Program-made: the position numbers and the translations under genes
Shown here: positions 33,414 through 41,457 of the stretch, one piece after another
Position numbering within the stretch: the first letter of the stretch is position 1
How the letters are laid out: each line of letters starts with the position of its first letter
The notes under the pieces: generated by a model
Databases searched by the model: none
Told to the model about the DNA's origin: nothing
Seen by the model: only the letters and a program-made list of their open reading frames with translations
Source: Rhodococcus sp. W8901
GTDB lineage: Bacteria; Actinomycetota; Actinomycetes; Mycobacteriales; Mycobacteriaceae
Direction: 5' to 3'
DNA length: 64,000 bases
Assembly (NCBI RefSeq): GCF_013348805.1
Contig: NZ_CP054690.1
Span: forward strand, 1,426,001 to 1,490,000

Positions 33414-35927
33414 ATGAACACTATTTCCGGGTCCACGATCGGCGCTGCAGGTATGTCGTCAGGTATGTCGTCAGGTATGTCTCCGGGCGGTGCCCACGGT
33501 TCGACCGACGCCCTCCTCGACGGTCTCAATCCGCAGCAGCGAGAGGCCGTCCTGCACGCGGGATCGCCGCTGCTCATCGTGGCCGGTGCCGGGTCCGGCA
33601 AGACCGCGGTGCTGACCCGACGGATCGCGTACCTGCTGGCCGAACGCGGCGTGATGCCCGGCCAGATCCTGGCGATCACCTTCACCAACAAGGCCGCCGC
33701 CGAGATGCGCGAGCGGGTGGCCCAACTGGTCGGCCCCCGCGCCAACAGCATGTGGGTCTCGACGTTCCACTCGAGTTGCGTGCGGATCCTGCGGGCACAG
33801 TCGGCGCTGCTGCCCGGCCTGAACTCGAACTTCTCGATCTACGACGCCGACGACTCCCGGCGCCTGCTGACGATGATCTCCAAGGATCTGGACATCGACA
33901 CCAAGCGCTTCTCCGCGCGGCTGCTCGCCACGCACATCTCGAACCTCAAGAACGAGCTGATCGATCCCGAGGAGGCCGCGGCCACCGCGGACCGGGATCC
34001 GGCGGAGATGCCCAAGCTGGTGGCCCGGGTGTACGCGCACTACCAGCAGCGCCTGCGGGCCGCGAACGCGATGGACTTCGACGACCTGATCGGCGAGACC
34101 GTCGGGCTGCTGCAGGCGTTCCCCCAGGTCGCGGAGTACTACCGGCGCCGGTTCCGGCACGTGCTGGTCGACGAGTACCAGGACACCAACCACGCGCAGT
34201 ACGTGCTGGTTCGAGAACTGGTGGGGGAGGCCCCCGAGGGCGCTGTCGATCCGCACACGGTGCCGCCGGCCGAACTGTGCGTCGTCGGTGACGCGGACCA
34301 GTCGATCTACGCGTTCCGCGGGGCCACGATCCGCAACATCGAGGAGTTCGAGCGCGACTACCCGGACGCGCGGACCATCCTGCTCGAACAGAACTACCGG
34401 TCCACGCAGAACATCCTGTCGGCGGCGAACTCGGTGATCTCCCGGAACACCGGCCGCCGCGAGAAGCGCCTGTGGACCGACTCCGGCGAGGGTGAGCTCA
34501 TCACCGGGTACGTCGCCGACAACGAGCACGACGAGGCACAGTTCGTGGCGTCGGAGATCGACCGCCTGGTCGACGCCGGCGACGCGAAGTTCGGCGACGT
34601 CGCGGTGTTCTACCGGACCAACAACTCCTCGCGTGCGCTGGAGGAGATCTTCATCCGCCTCGGCATTCCGTACAAGGTGGTCGGCGGCACGCGGTTCTAC
34701 GAACGCAAGGAGGTACGCGACATCGTCGCGTACCTGCGGGTGCTCGCGAACGAGGACGACACGGTGAGCCTGCGCCGCATCCTCAACACTCCCCGCCGCG
34801 GGATCGGTGACCGCGCGGAGGCGTGCGTGTCGGTGTACGCCGAGCAGAAGGGGGTCGGGTTCGCGCAGGCCCTCCGCGCCGGCGCCGAGGGCGTCGTCCC
34901 GCTGCTGAACACCCGCTCCCAGAAGGCCATAGCATCGTTTCTCGAACTGATGGACGGGCTGCGGGCGTTGATGGTGAGCACCGACGCCGACGGCAACGAT
35001 CTCTCCGACATCGGTGAGATCATCGAGGCTGTCCTGGACCGCACCGGGTACCGCCGCGAGCTCGAGGCCAGCAGCGATCCGCAGGACGGCGCCCGGCTCG
35101 ACAACCTCAACGAGTTGGTCAGCGTTGCAAGGGAGTTCAGCTCCGACGCCCGCAACGCCGCAGCGTTCGCGGAGGACGAGTCCGCCGCCGGTGACGAGTC
35201 CGGCGAGGCCGGTGAACGCGACGACGAAGGCCTGCCCGACCCCGGTTCGCTGGCGGCGTTTCTCGAGCGGGTCTCGCTGGTTGCCGACTCGGACCAGGTA
35301 CCCGACTCGGGTGAGGGTGTCGTGACGCTCATGACGCTGCACACTGCGAAGGGGCTCGAGTTCCCGGTGGTCTTCGTGACCGGCTGGGAGGACGGGCAGT
35401 TCCCGCACATGCGCGCGCTCGGTGACCCGGCGGAACTGTCGGAGGAGCGCCGCCTGGCGTACGTCGGTATCACCCGCGCCCGGCACCGGCTGTACCTGAC
35501 CCGTGCGATTGTGCGCTCGGCCTGGGGGCAGCCGGTCACCAACCCGGAATCGCGTTTCCTGCAGGAGATTCCGGCGGATCTGGTGAACTGGCGCCGCGAG
35601 GATCCCGGCGTACTCGGTGCCGGTGGAGCCATCGGAGGTGGCCGGGCTCGCGGCCAGGGATACGGTGGATCCGGTTACAGCGGTTCGGGATTCGGCGGCG
35701 GTGGTGGCCGAGGGGCCGGTACGACGCCGAGCTTCGGCGCTCCCCGGGGGCGCAACAACAATCTCGTGCTCGCGGTCGGCGACCGGGTCAGTCACGACAA
35801 GTATGGGCTCGGCAAGGTGCTCGAGACGAAGGGTGCCGGACCGACCGCGACCGTGACGATCGACTTCGGTTCGGCGGGCAAGGTCCGCTTGATGCTGATC
35901 GGTGGCGTGCCGATGGTCAAGCTCTGA
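33414..35927 (+). CDS. pcrA: ATP-dependent DNA helicase UvrD/PcrA (UvrD1)
   Basis: An 837-residue superfamily 1A helicase that unwinds DNA 3'-5' in nucleotide-excision and other repair. Walker A is GAGSGKT at residues 58-64, motif II is VDEYQDTNHAQY, motif III GDADQSIYAFRGA, motif IV/IVa LEQNYRSTQNIL, motif V TLMTLHTAKGLEFPVVF and motif VI EERRLAYVGITRARHRLYL. The C-terminus has a Gly/Ser/Tyr-rich linker then a KVLETKGAGPTATVTIDFG-type domain that contacts RNA polymerase in PcrA. The N-terminus carries three in-frame ATGs in a 12-base repeat, so the exact start is uncertain. Confidence 0.96.
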   Translation: MNTISGSTIGAAGMSSGMSSGMSPGGAHGSTDALLDGLNPQQREAVLHAGSPLLIVAGAGSGKTAVLTRRIAYLLAERGVMPGQILAITFTNKAAAEMRERVAQLVGPRANSMWVSTFHSSCVRILRAQSALLPGLNSNFSIYDADDSRRLLTMISKDLDIDTKRFSARLLATHISNLKNELIDPEEAAATADRDPAEMPKLVARVYAHYQQRLRAANAMDFDDLIGETVGLLQAFPQVAEYYRRRFRHVLVDEYQDTNHAQYVLVRELVGEAPEGAVDPHTVPPAELCVVGDADQSIYAFRGATIRNIEEFERDYPDARTILLEQNYRSTQNILSAANSVISRNTGRREKRLWTDSGEGELITGYVADNEHDEAQFVASEIDRLVDAGDAKFGDVAVFYRTNNSSRALEEIFIRLGIPYKVVGGTRFYERKEVRDIVAYLRVLANEDDTVSLRRILNTPRRGIGDRAEACVSVYAEQKGVGFAQALRAGAEGVVPLLNTRSQKAIASFLELMDGLRALMVSTDADGNDLSDIGEIIEAVLDRTGYRRELEASSDPQDGARLDNLNELVSVAREFSSDARNAAAFAEDESAAGDESGEAGERDDEGLPDPGSLAAFLERVSLVADSDQVPDSGEGVVTLMTLHTAKGLEFPVVFVTGWEDGQFPHMRALGDPAELSEERRLAYVGITRARHRLYLTRAIVRSAWGQPVTNPESRFLQEIPADLVNWRREDPGVLGAGGAIGGGRARGQGYGGSGYSGSGFGGGGGRGAGTTPSFGAPRGRNNNLVLAVGDRVSHDKYGLGKVLETKGAGPTATVTIDFGSAGKVRLMLIGGVPMVKL
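33449..33484 (+). repeat. 12-base tandem repeat with three in-frame ATGs at the helicase N-terminus
   Basis: The unit AGGTATGTCGTC or a close variant occurs three times, giving MSSG-MSSG-MSPG in the protein. ATG codons lie at 33453, 33465 and 33477, downstream of the annotated ATG at 33414. Repeat copy number could vary without changing the frame. Confidence 0.7.
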
Positions 35928-36006
35928 CGCAACGAGGCCGGTCGGCAGGCTGGATATTCGACTCCGTGGCTGGGTTGCTTCTGGTCGGGGCTGCTCGGTA
36001 GGCAGG

Positions 36007-36394
36007 TCATCGCCTGAGGAGACCAGCGCGTTCGGCACGGTAGAGGATGTCTGCGCGATCGGCGCTCTGGAACTTCCGGTAGATGCTCTTCAGTCGGTAT
36101 TTCACGGTGTCCTGTGAGATGAACAGCTCGGCCGCCGCTTCCCGGGTGGTTCGCCCGTTTCGGAGTGCCTCGAGGGTGCGTCTCTCTGCCTCCGTGAGCG
36201 GGGGAACCAGCGACACCTGCAGCACTGCGGGCAGCCCGTCGAGGTTTCCCGGCACCCAACGGTCCGCGCAGGATGCGGAGCCGCGGCTGCCGGGCCTCAC
36301 CCTCGACCAGACGGATCACCCGGTCACGCACCAGCACCTGTGTACGAGCCTCGCGACTCGCACGGGAAAGCCGGCGTCCGGCATTCCCAATCAT
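36007..36394 (-). pseudogene. Collapsed LuxR/LAL-type regulator remnant
   Basis: The last 64 residues (from PPLTEAERRTLEALRNGRTT to RAERAGLLRR) are a complete LuxR helix-turn-helix, starting soon after the stop at 36007. In another frame just upstream on the same strand, 36394-36250 encodes TQVLVRDRVIRLVEG and LRGPLGAGK, the start and P-loop of a large ATP-binding LuxR regulator. The two are joined by a frame change with the whole NTPase and sensor region missing, which points to an internal deletion. A short intact LuxR protein read from 36300 is possible but would lack any sensor domain. Confidence 0.6.
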
Positions 36395-36571
36395 GCATGC
36401 ATACTCTCGGTCTCGGAGTTACCTTTCACCAGCACTCGTCAGGCGCCATCGCGGGTTGGCTGCGGCCGCACGACGGCCAGAAGTGTCAGGCCGCAGACCA
36501 ACCCGTGAACCTGGTCCGTGACGTGTCGGTGATGGACAGTTGAGACGCGCGCGGCTCGTTCAGATGTCCGA

Positions 36572-38008
36572 CTACTCGGCGCAGCCACTCGCCTCGAATG
36601 CGGACTTGGCCGTGTACTGTCCTTCCGGCAAGTACTGCCCCATGACGGCCTTTTCATCGCCGGGAGTCTCGGTATCATGCGCGGCATGGCTGAAGTCCTT
36701 GGACGGCAGCATGTTCCGCATGATCAGGAGGGAATCGTCGGGATGCCCGGCGCCATCGCCAGTCGGCGAGAGCGGCAGCCATGACACCCCGCACTCCTTG
36801 GTGGCATTTGAGGGTCGGTCTTCAGGCAGCGACGCGACGATTGTGTAACGACCGGCCGCATCAGTGGTCACCTGCTCGTCGTACAGGCATGCGATCACCT
36901 TCGTCGTTGCCAGTGATTCGTTGTTGCACATCGACCAGAACCGCATGTCGACATTGCCGTTCATATGCTGCGTGCCCGTCGTCGTCTTCGGAGTCCGCGG
37001 CAGTTCGCCACGAAGTACCAGAACGTCGCCGAACCCGCGGTTGACTTCGGCCGTGACGTAGCTGTTGTCGATGTTGGAGTACTGTCCGCCCACCCGCTGG
37101 GGTGTGCCATCACACTTGCCGAGATAGGTACACCCGAGAGTGAACTCGGCGCTGTAGTAGGCCCGCCACACAGGTGTCTGGTCCGCAGGGAATGTCGCCG
37201 GCTTGCCCGGCTGGTCGCGCAGAGCCTTGTACGTGTCCAGCGGCAGTGGAGTGGGCTTCAAGATCGCATTGTCCGCGTCGACCGCCGAACACAGTGCTTC
37301 GCCGCGCAGCACCTGACCGTCGGCGAGGTGCAACTCTGGATCCGGTAGTCCTACGCCGCCGGTGAGATCACGTCCATTGTCGGGAAGGTAAATGCGGTAG
37401 AGGAGGCTGATCCGATCCTGTCCTGGCACACCGGCATACAGAGTGTTGTGTCGCGGCTCAGCCGGCGGCGTCTCGTCGAGCACAGAGACCGTATACGACC
37501 TGCCGTCTTCATTCAGACGGTCGGCGCCCGGAAGATAGGTGTTCTGCGAACCGGCGTCCGGGGCGGTCGAAATGTCGTTGAGGACGGCGGTCGGCATCGC
37601 GGTGCCGGCGTTGTACGAGTTCAACGACTGGTAGCGCGCGTGCGCGTACTGCCCCCGGATGACCAGTTCGGCATCCTCCGGGATAGTGAACTGCGCAGCC
37701 CAATAGACCGCCGCGGTGTCGGGGAAGGCGTAGTTGAGCTGCGGGTCTGCGAGCTCGGGATTGACTGGCACGGACCAGAAGCAGGTCGACACCGGATACT
37801 CGGGATCGGGGCCGCTCGAACCGGGATCGACGGATCCGAATCCGGATCCGCTCGACGAGCCGAGATCGACGGACCCGAATCCGGATCCGCTCGACGAACC
37901 GAGATCGGCCGATCCAATCGCCGGCGCAGCGACCGCGGACCCGGTCCCGGGCAACGCTGTGATCGCGGTCAGCGCCGCCGCAGCTACGAACGTTTTCAAT
38001 GAAGGCAT
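36572..38008 (-). CDS. Secreted protein with N-terminal GS-rich repeats, DUF1214-like
   Basis: A 478-residue protein with a Sec signal peptide (MPSLKTFVAAAALTAITALP, cleavage likely after AVAAPA). Two 13-residue copies of GSxDLGSSSGSGF and a partial third follow, then a long globular part. PEDAELVIRGQYAHARYQSL and ISLLYRIYLPDNGRD resemble the DUF1254/DUF1214 type, and the protein ends near GSGCAE-like cysteine sequence. Several cysteines (STCFWS, FTLGCTYLGKCDG, SMCNNES, IACLYDE) suggest disulfides, as expected outside the cell. Function unknown. It lies downstream of the DUF1254 gene on the same strand. Confidence 0.75.
   Translation of the reverse strand: MPSLKTFVAAAALTAITALPGTGSAVAAPAIGSADLGSSSGSGFGSVDLGSSSGSGFGSVDPGSSGPDPEYPVSTCFWSVPVNPELADPQLNYAFPDTAAVYWAAQFTIPEDAELVIRGQYAHARYQSLNSYNAGTAMPTAVLNDISTAPDAGSQNTYLPGADRLNEDGRSYTVSVLDETPPAEPRHNTLYAGVPGQDRISLLYRIYLPDNGRDLTGGVGLPDPELHLADGQVLRGEALCSAVDADNAILKPTPLPLDTYKALRDQPGKPATFPADQTPVWRAYYSAEFTLGCTYLGKCDGTPQRVGGQYSNIDNSYVTAEVNRGFGDVLVLRGELPRTPKTTTGTQHMNGNVDMRFWSMCNNESLATTKVIACLYDEQVTTDAAGRYTIVASLPEDRPSNATKECGVSWLPLSPTGDGAGHPDDSLLIMRNMLPSKDFSHAAHDTETPGDEKAVMGQYLPEGQYTAKSAFEASGCAE
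37838..37915 (-). repeat. Two 39-base tandem repeats in the secreted protein
   Basis: Residues 32-44 and 45-57 are near-identical copies of GSxDLGSSSGSGF, and a degenerate third copy begins at residue 58. The DNA copies are also close to identical, so this is a recent or maintained tandem duplication. Confidence 0.7.
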
Positions 38009-38232
38009 CTCGCTCCTTGTGAGGTGGCTGACGAATTGTGGTAGATCCCCGTTCAGGTCTGTCTCGCACGCGCTCGGTCCTCTGACGAGGTTGCCGGAAG
38101 AGCGGTGCTCGGCGAGGGGACGGTGCTGCTGGGCGGTATGAGTGACGGCGACTTGTGAAGGGCACCAACTCCAGTGGTGTCTGCGCGGGCCTGGGTATCG
38201 ATGGTGAGTCCGAGTGGGATCGCATGCCGGTG

Positions 38233-38253
38233 CTGCCCCACCCGGTGGGGCAG
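38233..38253 (-). terminator. Hairpin downstream of the DUF1254 gene
   Basis: CTGCCCCACC (38233-38242) and GGTGGGGCAG (38244-38253) pair around one base, in effect a 3-5 base loop. It lies 16 bases past the stop of the DUF1254/DUF1214 gene on the - strand. There is no T tract. Confidence 0.4.
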
Positions 38254-38268
38254 TGGCCCCGCTCCCCG

Positions 38269-39210
38269 CTAGAGCGCTTCGGGACGCGGCGCCGTCCAGG
38301 TGCCGTCGAGCACGGAGGGCCGGGGGCGGTACAGCCGCAGCACGTAGTTCCAGCCCGGCATGATGGGCAGGGCGTTCGCGACACCGTCGAGGTGTACGCC
38401 GAAGCGGATGGTGGTACCGCCGTCGGCGTCGGGGGTGGCGGTGAGGCTGTTGATGCTGTTCACGCCCAGGGCGTTCTCCTCGAAGTAGCCGGCCGCGTTG
38501 TACAGCGACACCGACCAGAACGCATCCACCGGAACGTCGTTCAGACGGAGACGGTATTCCGCGACAGGGAGGCGTTCGTCGACGCTGACGTAGGTGGCCT
38601 CCTGTTCAGGGAGGCCACCCCAGCCGGAGGCGGTGCCGAGCAGGTGCATGATCGGATCGACTTCTGCTGCGGTGCCGAATGATCGGTCGTACTTGCTGAC
38701 GCCGCGAGCGAGTGCGAGGATCGCGTCGCGGGTCTCGTTCTGCGACTGCTCGTCGTAGCCGGGCAACGGGAACTCGCCTGTTCCGCCGCCGTCGATGGCG
38801 AGGACGTCCTGCAGCCGGTTCACCTCGGCGACGTCTTCGGGGCTGTTCGGATCGACGAGGATGCGCACGATGAGTGCGGCGTAGTCGGTCCCGACCAGTT
38901 CGCGCGTGAGCACGTGCTCTCCCGGATCGCGCAGGATGACCGGACCGTAATGATCTTGACTGATCACCCACACGGAGATGTAGCGCTTGCCGGTATCCGG
39001 CACCGTGATCGTGACGTCTTCGCACACGTCGATGATGCTGCTGCTGTACAGGGTGTCGCGGTTCTGGCGGATGATCGGCTGGTTGTCGAGCGGCTCGAGC
39101 TCACGAGTGTGGTTCCAGGTGCCCAGGCCGCCGCCCGCGGCCAGGCGAGCGAACATGAGATCGGATTCTGCCCGATTGAAGTTCAGGATGTTGACGGGAA
39201 TCGCGGACAT
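38269..39210 (-). CDS. DUF1254/DUF1214 domain protein
   Basis: A 313-residue cytoplasmic protein. The DUF1254 part has IIRQNRDTLYSSSIIDVCED and ITVPDTGKRYISVWV, and the DUF1214 part has DVPVDAFWSVSLYNAAGYFE and PRPSVLDGTW near the end. No signal peptide is present, unlike its neighbour at 36572. The ATG at 39210 is chosen because GGAAC lies 5-7 bases ahead; another ATG at 39222 is in frame. The family has no established biochemical role. It is 63 bases downstream of the SHOCT operon on the same strand and may share its transcript. Confidence 0.82.
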   Translation of the reverse strand: MSAIPVNILNFNRAESDLMFARLAAGGGLGTWNHTRELEPLDNQPIIRQNRDTLYSSSIIDVCEDVTITVPDTGKRYISVWVISQDHYGPVILRDPGEHVLTRELVGTDYAALIVRILVDPNSPEDVAEVNRLQDVLAIDGGGTGEFPLPGYDEQSQNETRDAILALARGVSKYDRSFGTAAEVDPIMHLLGTASGWGGLPEQEATYVSVDERLPVAEYRLRLNDVPVDAFWSVSLYNAAGYFEENALGVNSINSLTATPDADGGTTIRFGVHLDGVANALPIMPGWNYVLRLYRPRPSVLDGTWTAPRPEAL

Positions 39211-39273
39211 GGCGGGTTCCATTCGGTGTCGGGTACGGCACGGGAGCGGGTATCCCTCGCCCCGTCGGGGAAT

Positions 39274-39582
39274 TCAGCCGAGCAGTCGCGCTTTCGCGGC
39301 TTCGAACTCGGCATCGCTCAGCAGGCCTTGTGATTTGAGATCGCCGAGTTTCTGCAGCTCGGCGACGAGATCGACCGGGGCAGCGGGCGCGCGTGTGGTC
39401 ATCGCGCGTGCTGCCTGCTGCTGGGCCAACTCGTACTGGGCCTGCTCGTACTCGGCCTGGGCCCTTCGCTGCCGGCGGGTGGCCATACCGTCGCTGACGG
39501 CGGTCGCGGTACCGGTCACGATCGCGGTGCGCGCGGCAAGGCCCAGCAGTCCGGGGCGACCGGTTCTCGGGATGAAGGGCAT
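39274..39582 (-). CDS. SHOCT-domain protein
   Basis: A 102-residue protein. The C-terminal SHOCT motif is DLVAELQKLGDLKSQGLLSD followed by AEFEAAKARLLG, which is clear. The N-terminus has a short hydrophobic/small-residue stretch (GLLGLAARTAIVTGTATAVS) that may associate with the membrane, and a Gln/Tyr/Ala-rich linker (EYEQAQYELAQQQ). SHOCT domains are short oligomerisation or targeting modules. The stop of the upstream DUF6325 gene is 2 bases before this start, so they are co-transcribed. Confidence 0.85.
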   Translation of the reverse strand: MPFIPRTGRPGLLGLAARTAIVTGTATAVSDGMATRRQRRAQAEYEQAQYELAQQQAARAMTTRAPAAPVDLVAELQKLGDLKSQGLLSDAEFEAAKARLLG

Positions 39583-39583
39583 G

Positions 39584-40036
39584 TCAGACCTCCAGTTTCG
39601 GGGTGATCGTGTCCATGAGGGCGTTGACGATCGGGGCGGGAATCCGCTCGTAGCCCAGTAGCACCGCGCCCGACTCGGCGGTCCGGGCGGCGAGCTCACG
39701 CTGATAGACCAGCTCGAGCGCGACCAGCAGCGCCGCAGCGCCGGCGGGGATCGCCGCCGCGAGTTCGGTGATGTCTTCATGCCCGAGGAGACCGGACGCG
39801 CCGAGCATCTCGACATTGATCTCGAAGCCGTTCGGCAACTCCTCGACCTCGATGAGGGTGAGTTCGCCGTCCTCGGACTTGGAGATGACGATCAGATCGA
39901 GCAGCTGCACCAGGCCGGTATCTGCAAGGTCGGTGAGCGCGGAGAGTGCGGCCGGGTCGAGGCTCTCCCCGGGCAGGCCGAGAAGATAGAAGTCGACAGG
40001 TCCGAAACGCGCAGCACTCACCACGTCGCCGCTCAC
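39584..40036 (-). CDS. DUF6325 family protein
   Basis: A 150-residue protein with FGPVDFYLLGLPGESLDPAA near the start, ADTGLVQLLDLIVISKSEDG, LLGHEDITELAAAIPAGAAA and LVYQRELAARTAESGAVLLG. This matches my memory of DUF6325, small proteins found beside SHOCT-domain genes in actinobacteria. The helix IPAGAAALLVALELVY is hydrophobic. The GTG at 40036 overlaps the TGA of the upstream PLDc_N-SHOCT gene (GTGA), showing translational coupling. A longer frame to 40294 is antisense sequence. Function unknown. Confidence 0.75.
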   Translation of the reverse strand: MSGDVVSAARFGPVDFYLLGLPGESLDPAALSALTDLADTGLVQLLDLIVISKSEDGELTLIEVEELPNGFEINVEMLGASGLLGHEDITELAAAIPAGAAALLVALELVYQRELAARTAESGAVLLGYERIPAPIVNALMDTITPKLEV

Positions 40037-40407
40037 GAGAGGACCTTCAGCTTCAGTGCGGTGAACTCGTCCTCGTTGATGGCTCCTGCTTCGAGGAGTG
40101 CTGCGGCTGTGGCGATCTCCTCGCTGGGGCTCTTCCCTGCGACCTCGCGGATATACGATTCGGCAGCGTTCTCCGCGTCGCGTGCGGCCTTGTTGCTGCG
40201 TTCCGTCATCCCTTCGCCGCGGGCGACGAGATAGACGAGCGCTGTCACGATGGGCAGGAAGAGCAGGAAGAACACCCAGAGGGCCTTCAACCAACCGTTC
40301 AGCTTATGGTCGCGGAACAGGTCGGCGATGATCGCGAACAGCGCGAAGAGATATCCGATGAAGACGGTCGCCGACAGCATCCAGCCGAGGCTTTCCCAGA
40401 AGTTCAT
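40033..40407 (-). CDS. PLDc N-terminal/SHOCT membrane protein
   Basis: A 124-residue protein with two transmembrane helices (SATVFIGYLFALFAIIADLF and KALWVFFLLFLPIVTALVYL), the FRDHKLNGWLKALW loop typical of the phospholipase D-nuclease N-terminal (PLDc_N) membrane module, then a cytoplasmic coiled part and a C-terminal SHOCT motif (AAALLEAGAINEDEFTALK). It resembles toxin-immunity or stress membrane proteins of this class. It is first of the coupled trio with DUF6325 and the other SHOCT protein, and its two SHOCT partners may assemble with it (inference). Confidence 0.85.
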   Translation of the reverse strand: MNFWESLGWMLSATVFIGYLFALFAIIADLFRDHKLNGWLKALWVFFLLFLPIVTALVYLVARGEGMTERSNKAARDAENAAESYIREVAGKSPSEEIATAAALLEAGAINEDEFTALKLKVLS

Positions 40408-40480
40408 GTGTGTTGTCCGATTCGTGTAAGGGGCCGCGGGGTTCGCGGCCGATTGATGAGGGAGAGTGGCGAAGCAGAGG

Positions 40481-41158
40481 TCAGAGGGAGGCGATGGCCT
40501 TGCCGAGGATGAGTGCCGCCATGAATGCCATGAGTACGGTCATGACCACGTTGTTCTCGCGGACGAGCCACCGGTGCAGGGCATCCAGCGGTCCCCGGAG
40601 CTGCTCTGAAGCGACGATGAACGCCGAGACCAGCACCCACACCGTCGAGGTGGCGCACAGGACGAAGACCCCCGTCGCGATACTTGCCGGGAGGGCGGCG
40701 AGACCGGCGTCTCCGATGGTCACTCCGGCGCTCGCGGCGATGAGGAGGTTCTTCGGGTTGAGTGCCGAAAGCAGGAGGCCGAGGCCGAATGCGCGCTTCA
40801 ACGTGAAGCCGTCGATGGCGGCCATCCATTTCGGGAGTGCGGGATCCACGCCGGGCTTCGGTCGGCCTCGCCATTGCCTGACCGCGAGCAGCAGCAACAG
40901 GGCCGAGAGCAGGAGCTGCACGATTACACGCGGCACGTTCGATCCACCCGAGTCGCCGTGGGGTGTGAGCAGGCCGGCGAGCAACACGAACGCCGTCACC
41001 GCGATGGCGATCCCGAGGATCCAGCCGATCAGGAATCCGGGGCCGGTGCGGCGAGCGCTCGAGGAAAGCAGCATGAGAATGGCCGCGATGATCGTGAAAG
41101 GGCTGATCGCGATGCCAAGCGCGAGCGGCAGCGTCTCCCCGATGACAGAACCCAACAT
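40481..41158 (-). CDS. GAP-family (Sap-like) integral membrane protein
   Basis: A 225-residue protein with six predicted transmembrane helices. It starts MLGSVIGETLPLALGIAISP and repeats the family pattern in FLIGWILGIAIAVTAFVLLA, FTLKRAFGLGLLLSALNPKN and SIATGVFVLCATSTVWVLV. The GAP/LysE-related family includes the M. tuberculosis sulfolipid-1 addressing protein Sap, which helps export glycolipids. GGGGAAC precedes the ATG; the longer frame to 41512 is not needed. It lies 73 bases upstream of the PLDc_N-SHOCT gene and probably heads the transcript, with a lipid or small-molecule export role as inference. Confidence 0.85.
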   Translation of the reverse strand: MLGSVIGETLPLALGIAISPFTIIAAILMLLSSSARRTGPGFLIGWILGIAIAVTAFVLLAGLLTPHGDSGGSNVPRVIVQLLLSALLLLLAVRQWRGRPKPGVDPALPKWMAAIDGFTLKRAFGLGLLLSALNPKNLLIAASAGVTIGDAGLAALPASIATGVFVLCATSTVWVLVSAFIVASEQLRGPLDALHRWLVRENNVVMTVLMAFMAALILGKAIASL

Positions 41159-41169
41159 GGTCAGTTCCC

Positions 41170-41379
41170 CTACGTAGCAGTCGCGTCGGTGGGAGCGGTT
41201 GCGAGTTCGGCGACGGAGGCCCGGTTCGTCGGGTGGATCGGATCTCCTTCGCGCACGACCTCGAAACGGCCCAGCCGCGGAAGCGCGCCGCTGCGCACCC
41301 AGCTGAACGCGAGCAGCGTGACTCCGGCAAGGAACTCCCGCCCGACATTCCGCCGGCTCAACCCGGCAATTCCGTTCAT
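41170..41379 (-). CDS. Possible 69-residue hypothetical protein
   Basis: An ORF on the operon strand immediately upstream of the GAP-family gene, 11 bases from its start. It encodes MNGIAGLSRRNVGREFLAG followed by a weak hydrophobic stretch (VTLLAFSWVRSGAL). No Shine-Dalgarno site is seen and I do not recognise it, so it may be a 5' leader rather than a gene. Confidence 0.35.
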   Translation of the reverse strand: MNGIAGLSRRNVGREFLAGVTLLAFSWVRSGALPRLGRFEVVREGDPIHPTNRASVAELATAPTDATAT

Positions 41380-41416
41380 TGCGGCAATTCTCGCCGGTTC
41401 CTGCAGGCTTCGATCG

Positions 41417-41443
41417 CGGTCTCATCCGCAGCGGATGAGACCG
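41417..41443. promoter_or_regulatory. 27-bp perfect palindrome upstream of the TPR-LuxR regulator
   Basis: CGGTCTCATCCGC (41417-41429) is the exact reverse complement of GCGGATGAGACCG (41431-41443) with a single A at the centre. A one-base loop makes an RNA hairpin unlikely, so a protein-binding site is favoured. It lies 14 bases before the ATG at 41458 and 38 bases before the minus-strand ORF at 41379. Confidence 0.7.
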
Positions 41444-41457
41444 GATTTCTATGGCCG

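Noticed and set aside
33449-33484. A possible short CRISPR-like or mobile-element repeat
   Set aside because: The 12-base repeats are head-to-tail without spacers and keep the reading frame, so they are a coding tandem repeat.
33471-36038. An 855-residue open frame on the - strand opposite the helicase gene
   Set aside because: It is the antisense shadow of a high-GC coding gene; the helicase frame shows all family motifs while this frame shows none.
41233-41457. An upstream extension of the TPR-LuxR frame to 41233
   Set aside because: It would run through the 27-bp palindrome and antisense of the small ORF, and it has no Shine-Dalgarno site; the ATG at 41458 fits the domain start.
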